Assembly (NCBI RefSeq): GCF_016808335.1
Contig: NC_053147.1
Location: forward strand, 21,004,913-21,068,912
Source of the DNA: Panicum virgatum
Taxonomy: Eukaryota > Streptophyta > Magnoliopsida > Poales > Poaceae
Direction of reading: 5' to 3'
Length of the DNA: 64,000 bases
Positions 21,583-34,600 of the stretch are shown here, one piece after another (positions within the stretch are counted from its first letter, which is position 1; each line of letters opens with the position of its first letter). Both the position numbers and the translations under genes were made by a program. The notes under the pieces were generated by a model. It saw nothing but the letters and a program-made list of their open reading frames with translations. It ran no database searches and was not told where the DNA came from.

Positions 21583-21984
21583 TTCTACGATTTTGAAATA
21601 ATCGTGGAGCCGCTGGTCTCGGCTTTGATGGTTCCTGAGCGGGACGTCCCATCTGACTGCTCGCGCCTTCAGCTTTCGGCGTGCGCCAGGCGAGGCGTGA
21701 CGGGGTCAGGCCCGTCTTGATGGCCGGCTGACGGGTCGTGGAATCTCGAGGCCGGTCGTCGCGTCTTATCGTTGTACCGCAGACGCCTCGTTTTCCCCCG
21801 CTCGGGGCCGCCTCCCATTGGTGGGTCGTGCAGCGATCGTGCCCCGAGTGGCGCGGCAGTTGCCGGGCGCGCTGGCGCCGTTCTGTCGGCGTTTAAATGG
21901 GGATTTGATTTTGGCGAGGGCTTTTGGCGTGTCCCGCTCTGGCCGGCCCACTGACTACTGGGGCTGTTGGTGCCCATGTTTGCC

Positions 21985-21992
21985 TATAAATA
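21985..21992 (+). promoter_or_regulatory. Antisense TATA box near the 3' LTR
   Basis: TATAAATA followed by AGGGGACTG on the plus strand, about 420 bp inside the 3' LTR. It is the counterpart of the TATAAAA at 56054-56060 in the right-hand gypsy element, and probably drove the antisense gene. Confidence 0.55.
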
Positions 21993-23156
21993 AGGGGACT
22001 GTGGATACATGGTTCCATACAAGTAGACAGATCATGGAGTTCCATTCGCCAGTTCTCTTCCTCACACCCCATACCCGTCCTCCAGATGAGAGTGGGCATG
22101 GCCCGTTTTTCTGGTGCTAGAAGAATGCTTGCGAATGGCGGGGGATCCTCCTTAGACGCGCGCTTGCTATCGTGCTCCCTCCGCTAGTTTTGTGTCGGTG
22201 TTGAGGAACCAGGGTGCTGCAGGGGGAGGTTAGGCGAGCCTGACCACTGGTTCCCTTTCCAAAGGGCGTGGTAAGGGACCATATCTCCCTTGTGGCTCCC
22301 TTGGTATTCCTTGGTGCCGGCGTGGGCGGAGGCGTGGTGCTGCAAGCAGAAGGTGGTGCTTTCGGAGCGCCCGACCTCGCGTCGGCTTTGGAGTCTCCCT
22401 GCGTCGTGGCCTCCCGTGTCGCCCACCGCTACGGGACTTCTAATGAGACGGGCTTCGGGGGAAGGAGGCAGCGAACACCTTGGATAGGACCCTGTGGGTT
22501 CTCCTGAGCGTGTCCTTTGCTTCTTACCCGGGGTGGTTGTTGTCCCCATCCTTTGCAGCTTGGGGGACGAGGCCATAGCTGGAGAAGGCGTTCTTGGAGT
22601 GCCTTCCCGCCTTTTTTCTTTTGGTTTCCCACTTTGGGGGAAACCTGTGGATTTGATCCATTGTATTTGCTGTGTCCATGAGTCGAGGACAGCTAGCTTT
22701 CGTTTATTGTAATGGCTTAGAGCTGATTTTTGTAGAGGAAGATTAATGAAACAAAGTTGGCCCTGAGGCGCTCTTGTTTGTTCATTTATCTCCATTGTTT
22801 TTTCATTTTTGTGCCTCAATGATGAATGACTCCACTGCGACCAGTAGCAATCGGAGGAGGTGAAACCTACCGCTTGACCTAGATGGCCCGGAACGGCGAG
22901 TTCGGTGAGCTCGATAGCGGGTAGGCCCAATTAAGGACAATCCGAGATGGCCGCGGACGACCGGGTCGACGGAGCCCCAGATAGGAGCACTCCATTGCTC
23001 TACGGCCCGCATCCCAGATAGATACCCGAGCCGTCAGCCAGCTCGGGGGGCCTAGTTGGCCTCCCCCTTGGAGGGGATTCCGTGGAACACTAGAGGCCGG
23101 ATCGGACAAGAAAGGTTGAGACGACCCGAGTACTGCCAGGGTAGGTCGGGCATGGG
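21993..23156 (+). other. Tail region of the gypsy element, front part of the lost antisense gene
   Basis: By position this should hold the first exons of the antisense gene. I find only short frames and no domain similar to the protein at 56320. The region is degenerate or diverged. It ends at the solo LTR insertion. Confidence 0.4.
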
Positions 23157-24528
23157 TGTAGCGAAAATGGCCTCTCATGCCATATTTCAATATAATGTTT
23201 TGGTGATTGATATAGACAATACAACACTTGGACTAATATGATTGTTAAGATGATCATTCTCAGGCTTTTAGACAGAGATACTTTAGTATCACCGGTTAAA
23301 CCGACGCTGAGAAAATCATATACGTCGGTGCATTGACTTGGAGCACACCAGGAATTTTGGTTTCACCGGTTGAACCGACGTCAGGAAAGTTGAGAATGTC
23401 GGTGCAATGGACCCAGAAGCTGAGGCAAGGTCTATACACCGGATGAACCGACGATTGGGTCTTGATGAACGTCGGTGCAGTTGTCCAGAGAGTTTGTTTT
23501 TCAGAGTTCACAGGACAACTACACTCACTGGTTAAACTGACGCAGCATCGGTTGATTGCCCGTACACGCAACGGCTAGTTTTTGAGGCGGGCATTTTAGT
23601 ATCACCGGTTGAATCGACGATGGCTATTGGAGGTGCGTCGGATTAACCGGCGCTAAGTATTTTTTTGGCAGCTTTTCTCCAACGGCTATATTTGCTTGTG
23701 CTGCCTATATATACCCCCAAGCCCGGGTCATTTGAGAGTGCTGGAGTTGCTGAAAGCTTACTACACTTGAAGAACACCTCCAACCACCATAGAGCTTCAT
23801 TGTACATCATATAGGCTTAAGCACACTTGTGAGAGTGCTTAGTGCTTGATTAGGCTTAGTTCTTGAGAGAACTAGCTTGAGTGAAAGTCTTGCTGCGGCA
23901 AGCATCTTGTGTACTCGTCGTGTGACCCTCCGACTTGGTGTGGAGCGGCAACGACACTTTGTGCGGGGAAGGAGACCCCTCTTGGTGAGAAGCTCCGATA
24001 GTGAGGACAGTGCCGTTGGTGACGCTTCGAGAGAGACGGTGGCGGTGGCCTTGTCTTGGTGACTTGGGGTCACTTAGCCTTTGCTTGCTGGGAGCCTTGG
24101 TAGCGAACGCAAGACGACGATCAAGCGAAGAGACTTGGCATCACACTTGTTCGTGTTGGACAAGTGGCCGTGGACGTAGGGAGGGACTTGGTGTCCTAAC
24201 CGAACCACGTTAAATCGTGTGTCTTGGTGTCTTCTCGGGAGTTTTCATATTCTCTCCCTTACCTCTTTACTTACCATATTACGTTTCCGCATTTACTCTA
24301 TCTTGCGTGCCTTTACTTTCCTAGTTAGTTTGATTAGGATTGGCTATAGGTTGCAAGTCTTTTAGGGGTAAGTAGAGAGTAGCATAGATAAATCTTAGTC
24401 ATAACTAGCATGTGTAGGACATATTAGGTTTATCTCATGCAAATAGATTGAGCCCTAGGATAGAAAGCGATTAGCGACCCTATTCACCCCCTCCCCCTCT
24501 AGGGTCGGACACCCCGGTGATCCTTACA
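23157..24528 (+). mobile_element. Copia-type solo LTR
   Basis: 1372 bp, TGTAGCG to CTTACA, related to the LTRs at 9042 and 14442 (same U3 motif, same TATATATA at 23706-23713, same 3' end). A perfect 5-bp duplication ATGGG flanks it (23152-23156 and 24529-24533). There is no interior or second LTR, so the rest was removed by LTR-LTR recombination. Confidence 0.92.
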
Positions 24529-25014
24529 ATGGGCCGCTTGGTGCTCGTCTCGGTTTTTCTTCCCTGGCTCTTTGAGTCAAGGTAGTGTGGAGCCCTTGAC
24601 GGACTGGCTTTCGAACCATGAGATCGAATCGTGCGGTTGCGATTCTTTTGAGGCATCGAAACGGTCCACCGTCTTCCCTGCAATCGGAAACGAATAGACG
24701 AAGAGGATTTAATTGAAACTGTAGAGTACGTACCCGTAGAGTCGATGCGTCGCGCCGGTTGCGGCGGAGAGGTTCGTTCGTGGCGGCTCGTGTCTCGAAG
24801 CATCGCGTCGCTCGGGAACCGCTGCGGAGTGATGATGGTGTTCGCCTATTTAATCTTCTGCCTTCCGCCGCCTCGTCTCCGTCGACATTGCTTCCTGCCA
24901 TTTTCTTGGAGAAAAGGCACAGAGAAGAGGGGAAGGCAAAGGCGTAAGGAGAAGGAGAAGAAGAAGGGACTCTAACCGCGCCAGTCGTCGTCGTCGATCC
25001 TCCTTGATGGCCGG
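24529..25014. other. Gypsy tail sequence between two solo LTRs
   Basis: GC-moderate DNA with short frames on both strands and no recognised domain. It ends in a purine-rich stretch (24940-24975). Confidence 0.4.
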
Positions 25015-26526
25015 TGTTGACGCTCCTTAGCGCCCCAATTTATGTACCGCAAGCGCACGGATCGTGGTAGCTTTTCCCTTAGAGTACTCCCCCAAGGTTT
25101 ATCAATCTGTGGATCGACAAAGAACTACCTAAGGTTTTCCATCTAATCTAACGGATCTATCCTAACATGAAGCCTGAATTGCACATATAGAGTAAACATT
25201 TAATAGATATGAGTGTTGTGTAAAAGTTGATCTCATCCATGAACATAGGCGTAACCTTAGCAAAACCAAAGACATGACTAGGCCTATCGTCATCTAGTTG
25301 TAGTTCAAGCTAACGAGCAAATAAATCATGCATCTCAATCAATAGCATCCTTAAATCAAAACCTCCAAATAAATCATGCATCTCAATCAATAGCATCCTT
25401 AAATCAAAACCTCCAATCCAATCCCTCGGGAACCCCTCTACTCAGGCCATGCCCTGTTACGACGCTCCCTTTGGACAAAAGCACCCCGAAGCACGCTAGA
25501 CGTGTCGAACCCCCTTGGGTAGATCCGGTATGAACTCCTAGCCACCATAGCTACAAGAACACCCCATGCAATCTATCTCGAGAATAGATCTAGGAATAAG
25601 CGCACCCAAGGCAAGAACGAAATAAAAAAGGAGAGACATGATCGCTAATAGATTCGGAAGACATGATTATCATTACTCACATAATAGATGTGTTTGGATC
25701 ATCACCGCCATGTGCACACCATCGATGAATCCAACTAGCTCATGAACTCCGCCATGGCACAACCACGTAGGGAGGCCATGGCCGTTAGGGGCAGCCTAAG
25801 CCATCTCCTAGACAACTTCGAAGACTTGTGGCGGCCGTCGTCTCCCTCCGGTCTTGGCCCTAGGTTTTCATCGAGTTCTGGGTGGATGGATGCCGCGAGT
25901 TGAATAAGGTGCGAGCTATTTATGAGTCGTGGAAGCTACCGGTCGAAGGGGAGGCCAAACTGCCTCGGAAACGGGCTAGGCCGGCCTGCTCATGGGCCTA
26001 GGCCAGCCGACCTACCCTCTTTCGGGCCCGTCTCGATCTCATCTTTCGCGTGTAGACTCCTCGCATCTTCTAGAGTTTATGTCCTTCACGATTGCACCCC
26101 TTTGAACATCGTTATCTTGGAGATATTTTTGAGGAAAGGATAGGATAGGGAATCCTTCCTTAAATCTTCATTTGCTTTGCTTAATCTCGAAGTATCTTGA
26201 TCTCATCTTCGTGGGCTTGGTCCTTTGGGCTCTCTTGGAGGATGGATGTGCATGAATGAGCTTCGAATCAACATGGGCTTGGGTCCTTCCTTTGAGCTTT
26301 GGCCTTCGTCTTTCTCTGTGTTAGCGCTCGATCACGGGCCTTGGCATTTCATGCTCCAAAATAGGCCAAAAACCTGCAAAAATGAAATTCCTCCAAAATA
26401 TATGTGCAAATATGAAAATGACCAATAATTAGGCCGGGGTTAGGTCGGTTAGTGATTTTGATATTAAATTCATGTCATTATCAAGGATAAACAAGGGATA
26501 AAATGGGTACTTAAGGAGCGCCAACA
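25015..26526. mobile_element. Second solo LTR (TGTTGACGC family)
   Basis: 1512 bp with inverted ends TGTTGACGCTCCTTA and TAAGGAGCGCCAACA. The flanks GCCGG (25010-25014) and GCTGG (26527-26531) are a 5-bp duplication with one mismatch. It is not related to the other LTRs here. No gene is inside. Confidence 0.8.
25319..25414. repeat. 48-bp tandem duplication in the solo LTR
   Basis: Two identical 48-bp units (25319-25366 and 25367-25414) starting AAATAAATCATGCATC. Confidence 0.95.
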
Positions 26527-27359
26527 GCTGGCGACAAGCGTCCCCGCGACGAGGAGTCCAGTGCTGAGCAGCGTGGCTCGCGGCGGGCACGCCGCAAGTT
26601 CTTCCGGGGGAGGTACCTTTCGGCATTGTCCTCGTTCTTCTGTCCCTGCATTTTGTTTTATTGCATTCATGATGATACCTGCACGGTGGTAGGGTGCCGT
26701 CGTCGGGTCCCGGAGCATGGATCATCGGTCAAGGCGGCGTTGGGCCATCGGGCGGCCCTGGCGCCTCCGAGTCCTCTTCGTCCGGCAGGACCCCAGCGCG
26801 GGATGGCACTAGGGCGTATGGTGTTGCTGTTGGTGGCTTGGCGTCGTCCTCCGTCGCGCCGTTGCTGCCGGTCGTTGTGGCTCCACCAGTCGCGGCCGCT
26901 GGAGCACCGGGCTTGCCCGCGCCGGATTCGCCCGCGCAGGGTTCGCCTGCTGTGTCTGCCGCCTCCTCAGGGTCCGACCCCGGGGGAGTCAACCCGGACG
27001 TAGTGGCTCTACAGCGGGAGTGCGACCTGGCGCACGGTCGCTTTTCGGTCGCCACGGTCGAGATCGAGTAGTTGCGGGACAGCCTGCAGGCGGTCGAGGT
27101 GGCTCGGGGTGCCGCCGAGGGGGAGGTGCGCGCGGTGAGGGACGCTGCAGCGGACGCGCAGGCCCGTGGCTTCGGTGAGTTCCATTCTTGATAGCGTCTT
27201 CTTTCCCCTGTTTTTCCCTGCATCTCATGCATTTTACCTGTAGTGCTGGAGGAGGAGTTGGAGGTCAGTTGCGGGAGTACTGGGGCCGTGGCAGACGCGT
27301 CGTCGATCGGTGGGTCTGCCGTTCCTTCCTCGAGTGTTGATCCACCGTTGCGAAAATAG
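26527..27359 (+). pseudogene. 3' exons of the gypsy antisense gene, decayed
   Basis: Three exon-like pieces join in phase across GT-AG introns. The first piece runs from about 26527 to 26612 (Arg/Lys-rich, RRARRKFFRG), followed by an intron 26613-26692. The second piece, 26693-27174, encodes a Pro/Ala/Ser-rich part and then coiled coil with QRECDLAHGRF; the intron that follows is 27175-27243 (GTGAGT...CTGTAG). The third piece, 27244-27359, ends PPLRK with TAG. An in-frame TAG at 27069-27071 breaks the coiled coil. The upstream part was cut by the solo LTR at 25015-26526. It lies antisense to gag-pol, as the intact-looking gene at 56320-59841 does. The function is unknown. Confidence 0.6.
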
Positions 27360-28089
27360 ACGATGTATTAGTATTTGTTTTTTATGAGGGGCTGTTGGTG
27401 AGGAAAAAACATATTGCGCTTGGTGATCAAAGTACTGTTCTATGTTTTTTTTTCCGAAAAAGGTTCTTCTGACTGCTTTTCTGCTTGCTCGTGAACATTT
27501 TTGGTCCTCTGCACTCCTTTCTTTTGGAACTGCATTTTGATCGTAGGCTGCGATGTATAGCCAGGAGCTGGCCCAGAGGCATCATTCGCTAGGCGCCATA
27601 GATCGTTGCACGGATCCAATCGATTGGATAGTTCGGAAAAAACGTTTGAGTAGGATGAAAAAGCATGCGGATCGGCAGAAAGGGTTGTGTCGAGGGAAAA
27701 AGAAGATGCGTGCACGCTGCACGGTTTATCCCAGTGAGGCCCCTGAGCGCCTTGGCAAGAAAGTAGTTCAGGGCAAGGGGATGTAGAGGCAGGAAGCAAC
27801 AGTAAATAAGATAGTCGAAGGCCATGGTCTGGTCCCCGAGTGCTCCGAGCCAAATTTGTATGGGTCGGGGTGCTGGATAACTAGCAAGTTTATTTGTGTT
27901 ATGAATATGTAAGAAAAAGACAGGTGTCTGGCCCCCGAGTGATTCTGGGCAGTGAGTGGCCAGGTCGGGGCGCCTAGTGAGTGCACTGTGTTGTGCGGGT
28001 AGAGAAAAAATTGACAGGTGTCGGGCCCCCGAGTGCGCCGAGCCGGAAGTGGCCGGGTAGGAGAACTTGGACTGAGCCGCTAGTGCTGC
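27360..28089. repeat. Spacer with CCCCCGAGTG repeats between the antisense gene and integrase
   Basis: Three units with CTGG(T/C)CCCCGAGTG or CGGGCCCCCGAGTG, then a GTCGGGG or GGCCGGG phrase, start near 27830, 27930 and 28025. Repeats occupy the same place in the right-hand gypsy element (59945-60875). Confidence 0.6.
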
Positions 28090-31000
28090 TTACAGAAAGA
28101 AGCGACGTAACTGTTCTATGTTCCAAGAGTTGGTCAGAATGTTGCCGTTAGAGTCTTTTAGCTTGTAGGTGCCTGGTCGTATCACCTCTGCGATGCTGTA
28201 GGGTCCTTCCCATGGCGGCGAGAGCTTGTGCTTGTCCTTCATCATCATGACCCGTCGTAGCACCAGATCTCCGACCTGCAGCATCCTTTCCCGTATGCGC
28301 CTCTCGTGGTACCTGCGTAAAGTTTGTTGGTAGCGAGCCGATTGGAGGAGCGTAACTAGCCTTGCCTCTTCCAAAATTTCCATTGCGTCCCTCTGGGCTT
28401 CGGCTGCCGTTGTTGGGTCAAAGGCTTTGACTCTCGGCGCACCGAAGTCCAGGTCGGAGGGCAGCACGGCTTCGGAGCCGTATGTTAGGAAGAAAGACGT
28501 CAGCCCTGTGGATCGGTTGGGTGTAGTTCGCAAGCTCCAGAGCACTGCCGGCAGTTCTTCCACCCAACGACCCGCGAACTTTTTGAGCATGTCAAAAATG
28601 CGTGGTTTGATCCCTTGGAGGATTAAGCCGTTAGCTCTTTCTACTTGCCCGTTCGTGCGTGGGTGTCCGACCGATGCCCAATAGATTCGGATCCCGTACC
28701 CTTCCGCGAACTCTTGGAAGTAGGGACCTGTGAAATTGGTTTCGTTGTCGGTGACGATGGAGTTGGGCACCCCAAACCTGTAGACGATGTCCAGGAAGAA
28801 CTTGACGGCCTCCTTGGAATCGATCGTGGTTATCGGTTTTGCCTCTATCCATTTTGTGAACTTGTCGATTGCGACAAGTATGTGGGTGAACCCTCCTGCT
28901 GCCTTTTTGAGTGGCCCGACCATGTCTAGGCCCCATACAGCGAATGGCCATGTTATGGGGATGGTCTGGAGCGCCTAGGCTGGTAGGTGGGTTTGTTTGG
29001 CATAGAACTGGCATCCTTTTCATGCACGGACGATGTCTTCCGCATTGCGCAGGGCTGTTGGCCAGTAAAATTCCTGTCGGAATGCCTTTCCGACCAAGGA
29101 GCGTGGCGCAATGGGGATGCACTTCATGAGAATGCCAGTCTCTGAAGGGTTGCGCTTGTAGAGTTCATCGTCGATTACAATGAACATCTTGGCCCGTTGG
29201 GCGGCGCGACGGGCTGCGTTGCGATCCTCGGGGAGGACTTCGTGTAGGAGATAAGCCAGTAGGTCGGCTCTCCAGTCTGTGTTGTTTGTCTAGCCTGGGT
29301 CGGATTGCTCCGTGGCGAGACAGGTTGGGCCCCCGGGTGTCTGGTCGGGGGCTGGGTCGGAGGGAGCGTGCTCTATTTTTTGTGCATGCTCTGCTTCCTC
29401 TATTTTTGCCTTGTCTGCGGCCTATTGTCTTTCACGCGTCGACGACGCATTCAGGTCGTTGACAAAAACACCGCTTGGTGCCGGCTTGCGGTCGGCGGCC
29501 ATTTTTGCGAGAGCGTCCGCGTCAGGATTTTGCTTTCGTGGGATGTGGTGGAGCTCCAGACCCCAGAATCTCCCTTCTAGCTTGCGGACCTCCTGACAGT
29601 ATGCGTCCATGAGTGGGCTCTCGCAGTTGGAGTTTTTCATGACCTGGTCGATTACCAGCTTGGAGTCGTCATAGACATACAGGCGGGTTGCCCTGATGTC
29701 GATGGCTATGCGAAGGCCGCCGATGAGCGCCTCGTACTCTGCAACGTTGTTGGATGCAGGGAAATGGAGTCGAACCGTGTACTGGAACTTGCCTCCTTCT
29801 GGAGAGACCAGGACGACCCCGGCCCCGCGCCGGGTCCCATGACTGATCCGTCGAAGTAGAGAGTCCAGTATTCGTGGGCGATTTCTAGGGTTGGGGCTTG
29901 GACTTCCGTCCACTCGGCGATGAAATCGGTCAGGGCCTGGGATTTTATCGTCGTACGCGGCACGAACTTGACGTCGTAGCCAATGAGCTCGACTGCCCAT
30001 TTAGAAATCCGTCCCACGGCGTCGCGGTTGCGGACAACTTCTCCGAGTGGAAATGAGGTGACGACCGACACTTCGTGCTCGGTGAAATAGTGTTGGAGCT
30101 TCTTAGCTGCCATGATGACGGCGTACAGAAGCTTCTGTGTCTGAGGGTACCATGACTTGGTGTTTGTTAGTACCTCGCTGACAAAATACACGGGCTATTA
30201 GACTTTCAGGGCATGTCCTTCCTCTTCCCTTTCGACTACTAGAGCGGCACTGCCCACGTGGTTAGTAGCTGCCAAGTAAAGCAAAAGGGGTTCGCAGGGT
30301 TCCGGTGCCACGAGCACTGGTGGAGAGGACAAGAGGTCCTATAGGCGGTCGAGGGCCACCTGAGCCTCCTCCATCCAGAAAAACATGTTGGATTTCTTGA
30401 GGAGTTTGTATAGGGGCAGACCTCGTTCTCCCAACCGAGTGATGAATCGGCTGAGCGCCGCCAGGCATCCTGTTAGCTTCTGGACGCCCTTGACGCCACG
30501 GATGGGTCCCATGCTTGTGATGGCCGTAATTTTGTCGCGGTTGGCTTCGATGCCACGCTCAGACACCATGTATCCGAGTATTTTGCCCTTAGGCACGCCG
30601 AACGTGCATTTCTCGGGATTCAACTTGATATTGAATCTCTTGAGATTTGCAAATGTGGCGCTTAGAGTAGCGACCAGGTCGTCCGCCCGTGGTGTTTTGA
30701 CGACGATGTCATTGACGTAGACCGCGACCGTTGCCCGAGGCTGGTCTGACCGGTCGGGATCGATCGGCGGGTTGATCTGGTCGGAGAAGCAGGATTGCAT
30801 GCATCACTGGTATGTTGCTTCCGCACTTTTGAGACCGAAAGGCATCGATACGTAGTAGTATGAGCCGAACGGCGTGATGAAGGATGTCGCGAGTTGGTCG
30901 GATTCCTTCATCGCTATCTGGTGATAGCCCGAGTAAGCGTCTAGAAAGGATAAGATCTCGCACTCGGAGGTGGAATCGATTATCTGATCTATTCTAGGCA

Positions 31001-31618
31001 AAGGAATAGGGTCCCTAGGGCAAGCCTTGTTCAGGCTGGTGTAGTCAACAGATATCCTCCATTGACCGGTTTTCTTTCTTACAAGGACTGGATTAGATAG
31101 CCAGTCGGAGTGGTAAACTTCTTTAATGAAGCCGGCAGCTAATAGCTTAGCTATCTCCTCTCATATGGCCCTGCGCCTCTCGTCATCGAAGCGGCACAGT
31201 CGTTGCTGGACGGGCTTGGATCCCGGCAAAATGTGGAGCTCGTGCTCGGCGACCTCCCTAGGGATGCCCGACATGTCGAACGGCTTCCAAGCAAAAGTGT
31301 CCTTGTTGGGGCGGAGGAAGTCGACGAGTGCATGTTCCTATTTGGGCGGCAGCTGGGAGCCAATTCACACCGTCTTGGTTGGGTCGGCGTTGTCGACCGC
31401 GACCGCCTTGGTCTCGTCGATTGAGACGAAGGCCGGTGCCTGGCTGGGCTTGCCAGGGTCAGGGCGGCACTCGGCTGTGGTGGCGCGAAGCTGGCCAAGC
31501 TCGGTCGAGTTCGCCGCGGTGGTGGCGAGGTCGTAGTACTCGCGGCTGCTGACATAGGCCTGCTCGAAGGAGCCACTCACGGTGATGACCCCATTCGGAC
31601 CCGGCATCTTGAGCTTGA
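28090..31618 (-). pseudogene. pol: Gypsy pol: RT, two RNase H domains, integrase (broken)
   Basis: Read downward from 31618: RT (about 31190-30340) with SFLDAYSGYHQI and a YVND motif at about 30707-30718 where YVDD is expected. Then comes the first, degenerate RNase H (about 30200-29930). An archaeal-type RNase H follows (YFDGS, AEYEAL, DDSKLV, NPDADALAK; about 29870-29480). Integrase (about 29120-28090) has LDMVGP, VTDNETNF and NGQVERANG for D, D, E, and a C-terminal chromatin/GPY-like end. Breaks: TGA near 31170, TGA near 30801, a frameshift near 29830 in RNase H, and TGA near 29020 replacing a Cys of the zinc-binding HHCC region. It cannot make a working polyprotein. Confidence 0.85.
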
Positions 31619-31626
31619 GGTAGGTG

Positions 31627-34600
31627 TAGCCCTGACAATGGGCCGACTAGATCCAAGGGCCGTACGGGCTCCCAAACTCAAGGGTTGTTATTTACGGGTT
31701 CCATATGGGCTCCATATAAGAAAAGGCCGGATCGGACTGGGTTATATCTCTAAAGGGCTTATATGGATTGGATTTTAGGCATTGGCCCAATGTCAGCTCG
31801 TGGACCGTGAGAAAGGGCCGGCCCGTGGACTCTCAAGAAAGGGCTAGGCTTTGCTGCGTGCGTCTTCTCTCCTATCCCCCCTGCGGCAGTGCTGCTGCGA
31901 GGCGGTGGCGGCGGTGGCGGCGCCCTCCAAGCAGCTTCCGTCCGGCGGCGCACCCTCGAAGAACCTTCTCTCCTCGCCGAGAATTGAAGCCCCTGCACTG
32001 TCGCCGCCACCACTCACCATCATATTCAGGTGACACCCCCTCTCCCATCCCAATCACCCCGTGAATCTTGCCTGTGCCGCACACCCTTGATTTGTTGCTA
32101 TCTTTTGACTTTTGATCCATATGTTCAACTAATGCATTGCACAACCTCGTGTCTGCCCCGTGAATCTTGCCTGTACGGCCGCTGTTCGATGGTTTTAGCT
32201 ATTGGTGTTGCTTCCGTTTGATGCGTTGATTGCTTCAGTTCAACTAATGGTTGGTGATCCGAGAAAGATTGCAGTAGTGACGCCGCAGGGATGGATAGGA
32301 GCAGAGCATCTCTTGCTGGGGATTTTTTTTCTGGGCTGTGGTAGTGGTAGGGTAGCTGCTGGGTTAAGGCAGTGTAAGCTTATGAGGCGGAGGCAGCAAT
32401 AATGTCATGCTCATGCCACGCTCTGCCCAGGGCCGTTTTGTTCCTAGCAAACGGCGGATCTACAGATGGAGGCTGCAGATTCCTTTGCAAGCCAAGGAAC
32501 GACCAAACGATTCAAACAGCATGTTTTTGACGGATTCAATATGAGCGACCAGAAGCAATGCATAAATATTTGAGGATAACATAAATGTCTCCTCAATGCA
32601 TCTGGTAATATTACTAATTACCAAGCAGTAAGACTGTAGCATCAGAAGCAATGCATATAACCTGAGTTCTTACTGTTTAATATTTCTATCCAGTAGCTAT
32701 TAAGTGCCAAATTCAGTTCCACTTGGAAATAATTAATTTGTACTTGGGTACCACGAATTTGTACTTTTATTACATACTACCAGTGACCTGCAGAATTTTT
32801 TTTCTTCATAGCCACTACCTGTTGTTTCATATTACTCATTGCCAGCTGTATAATAATATCCAGCAATGCTATCTCTTTTACAGTGTGTGGTATTATGGAA
32901 AGAGTTTCATCAGCAACCGCAACAGAGGTTGAGGATGCTATATCCACTGATCAGTCAGGCAGGTCAGGGAAAAAGAGAGCCAAAGTTTGGGCTTATGTTG
33001 ACACAGAACTCATTGATGGAGTGGAGAAGGCTGTCTGCAAGTATTGTAAGCTTCAGTTATCTTCTGTGCCAGGGAAAGGAACAACTCATTTGAACAGGCA
33101 TATTGGATATTACTGCCATCATATCCCTCAAGAGGACAGGGATACATTCTTAGCATCTTTGAAGAACACGCCCGGTAGAGATAATTCTGTGTTCGATCCT
33201 GTGGTATTCAGAGGCCTCATTGCCAAGTATTTTCTTCATGGTGAGGTTGCATTTCGCAAAGCAGATGATCCGACTTGGGAGAGAGATGATAAACTATTGG
33301 CAGCCATCATTCAATGTGGTCGGTCGACAAACAGTTCATGCAGATTGTATGATGTTGTACGAAGAAGAAAAATTGCAGCTACAAGATAAGATCACAAAGT
33401 TGAAGTCTCATGTTAGTTTAACAACTGATCTGTGGTCGTCTAACCAAAACTTGGGGTATCTTGGAGTTACAGCTCATTACATCGATGAAGAATTTGAGCT
33501 CCAGAAGAAGATCATTGCATTTAAGCAGATCTCTTACCCTCATAACTCATTTGCTGTTCAAGATGAAATTACTGCTTGCTTAATGGAGTGGGATTTGGTT
33601 GATCGTGTGTTCTCAGTGACTCTAGATCATGCAAGTGTGAACAATAGAGCAATTAGAGACTTGCATGCCGCTCTGGGTCCGCAGATGTTCTTTAATGGTG
33701 AACATCTACATGCCAGATGTGCTGCTCATGTACTCAATATAATGGTTCAAGCAGGGCTACAAGTCATTCCAAATGCAATTAAAAGAATAAGGGACATTAT
33801 CAAGGTTGCCACCTCTACACCTTCACGGCTGCAAACATTCAACTCAATTGTGTAGACATTAGGTCTCAGAGGCAAGTCGGGGCTGGTTCTAGATGTTCCC
33901 CGCCGTTGGAATGCTACATATGATATGTTGCATGAAGCTCTGAAGTACAAAGCAGCCCTCAACAGATTTGCAGCAGAGCAATTTCAAGATTGTCCTAGTG
34001 AAGTAGAGTGGCAGGACGCTGCATGGCTTCATGAATTTCTAGAACAGTTCAGTGATGCTACAAAAGCATTTTCAGCAGATAGGCATCCAACAGCTCACAT
34101 GTTTGTGAAGATGATGATGGCAATCCGAGATGTATTGCTTGATGAGGCGTGGAATGCCAATTCACTGCTCAATGCATTGGCTGAAGCTATGTATACCAAG
34201 TTTGAGAAGTACTGGGCTGCACCTAGCATGATACTTCTCATAGCTGCTATCCTAGATCCGTCGATGAAAGCTGACTTGTTCTGTAGGGTGCAGACATGGC
34301 CACTCTTTATAATAGTCTTGTGTTCTAATGCTTCTTCACTTAACATTATCCATTGCCCGCCTTGTGTACTCAGTACTGTTGAAGAAACTATGCTACAACC
34401 AAGAATTTGTGATCGTGATTTAATTTATATACTTGTTCAATACTGAGGGTGTTCAAAGATGCAAGTGCAATTGAGTTTAAGTCAAATTTGGTGGATGTAA
34501 TTTATTATTTCTTTTTTACATGTAATTTATTTTTTCTATTGACACATTTATTAGCTACTCAGCTAAATTACTAGTGAAGGCCCAGTGAAGACCATTGGAT

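Noticed and set aside
22184..22930. 248-codon minus-strand frame in the gypsy tail
   Set aside because: No recognisable domain and overlapping frames on the plus strand. The antisense gene of this element is expected on the other strand.
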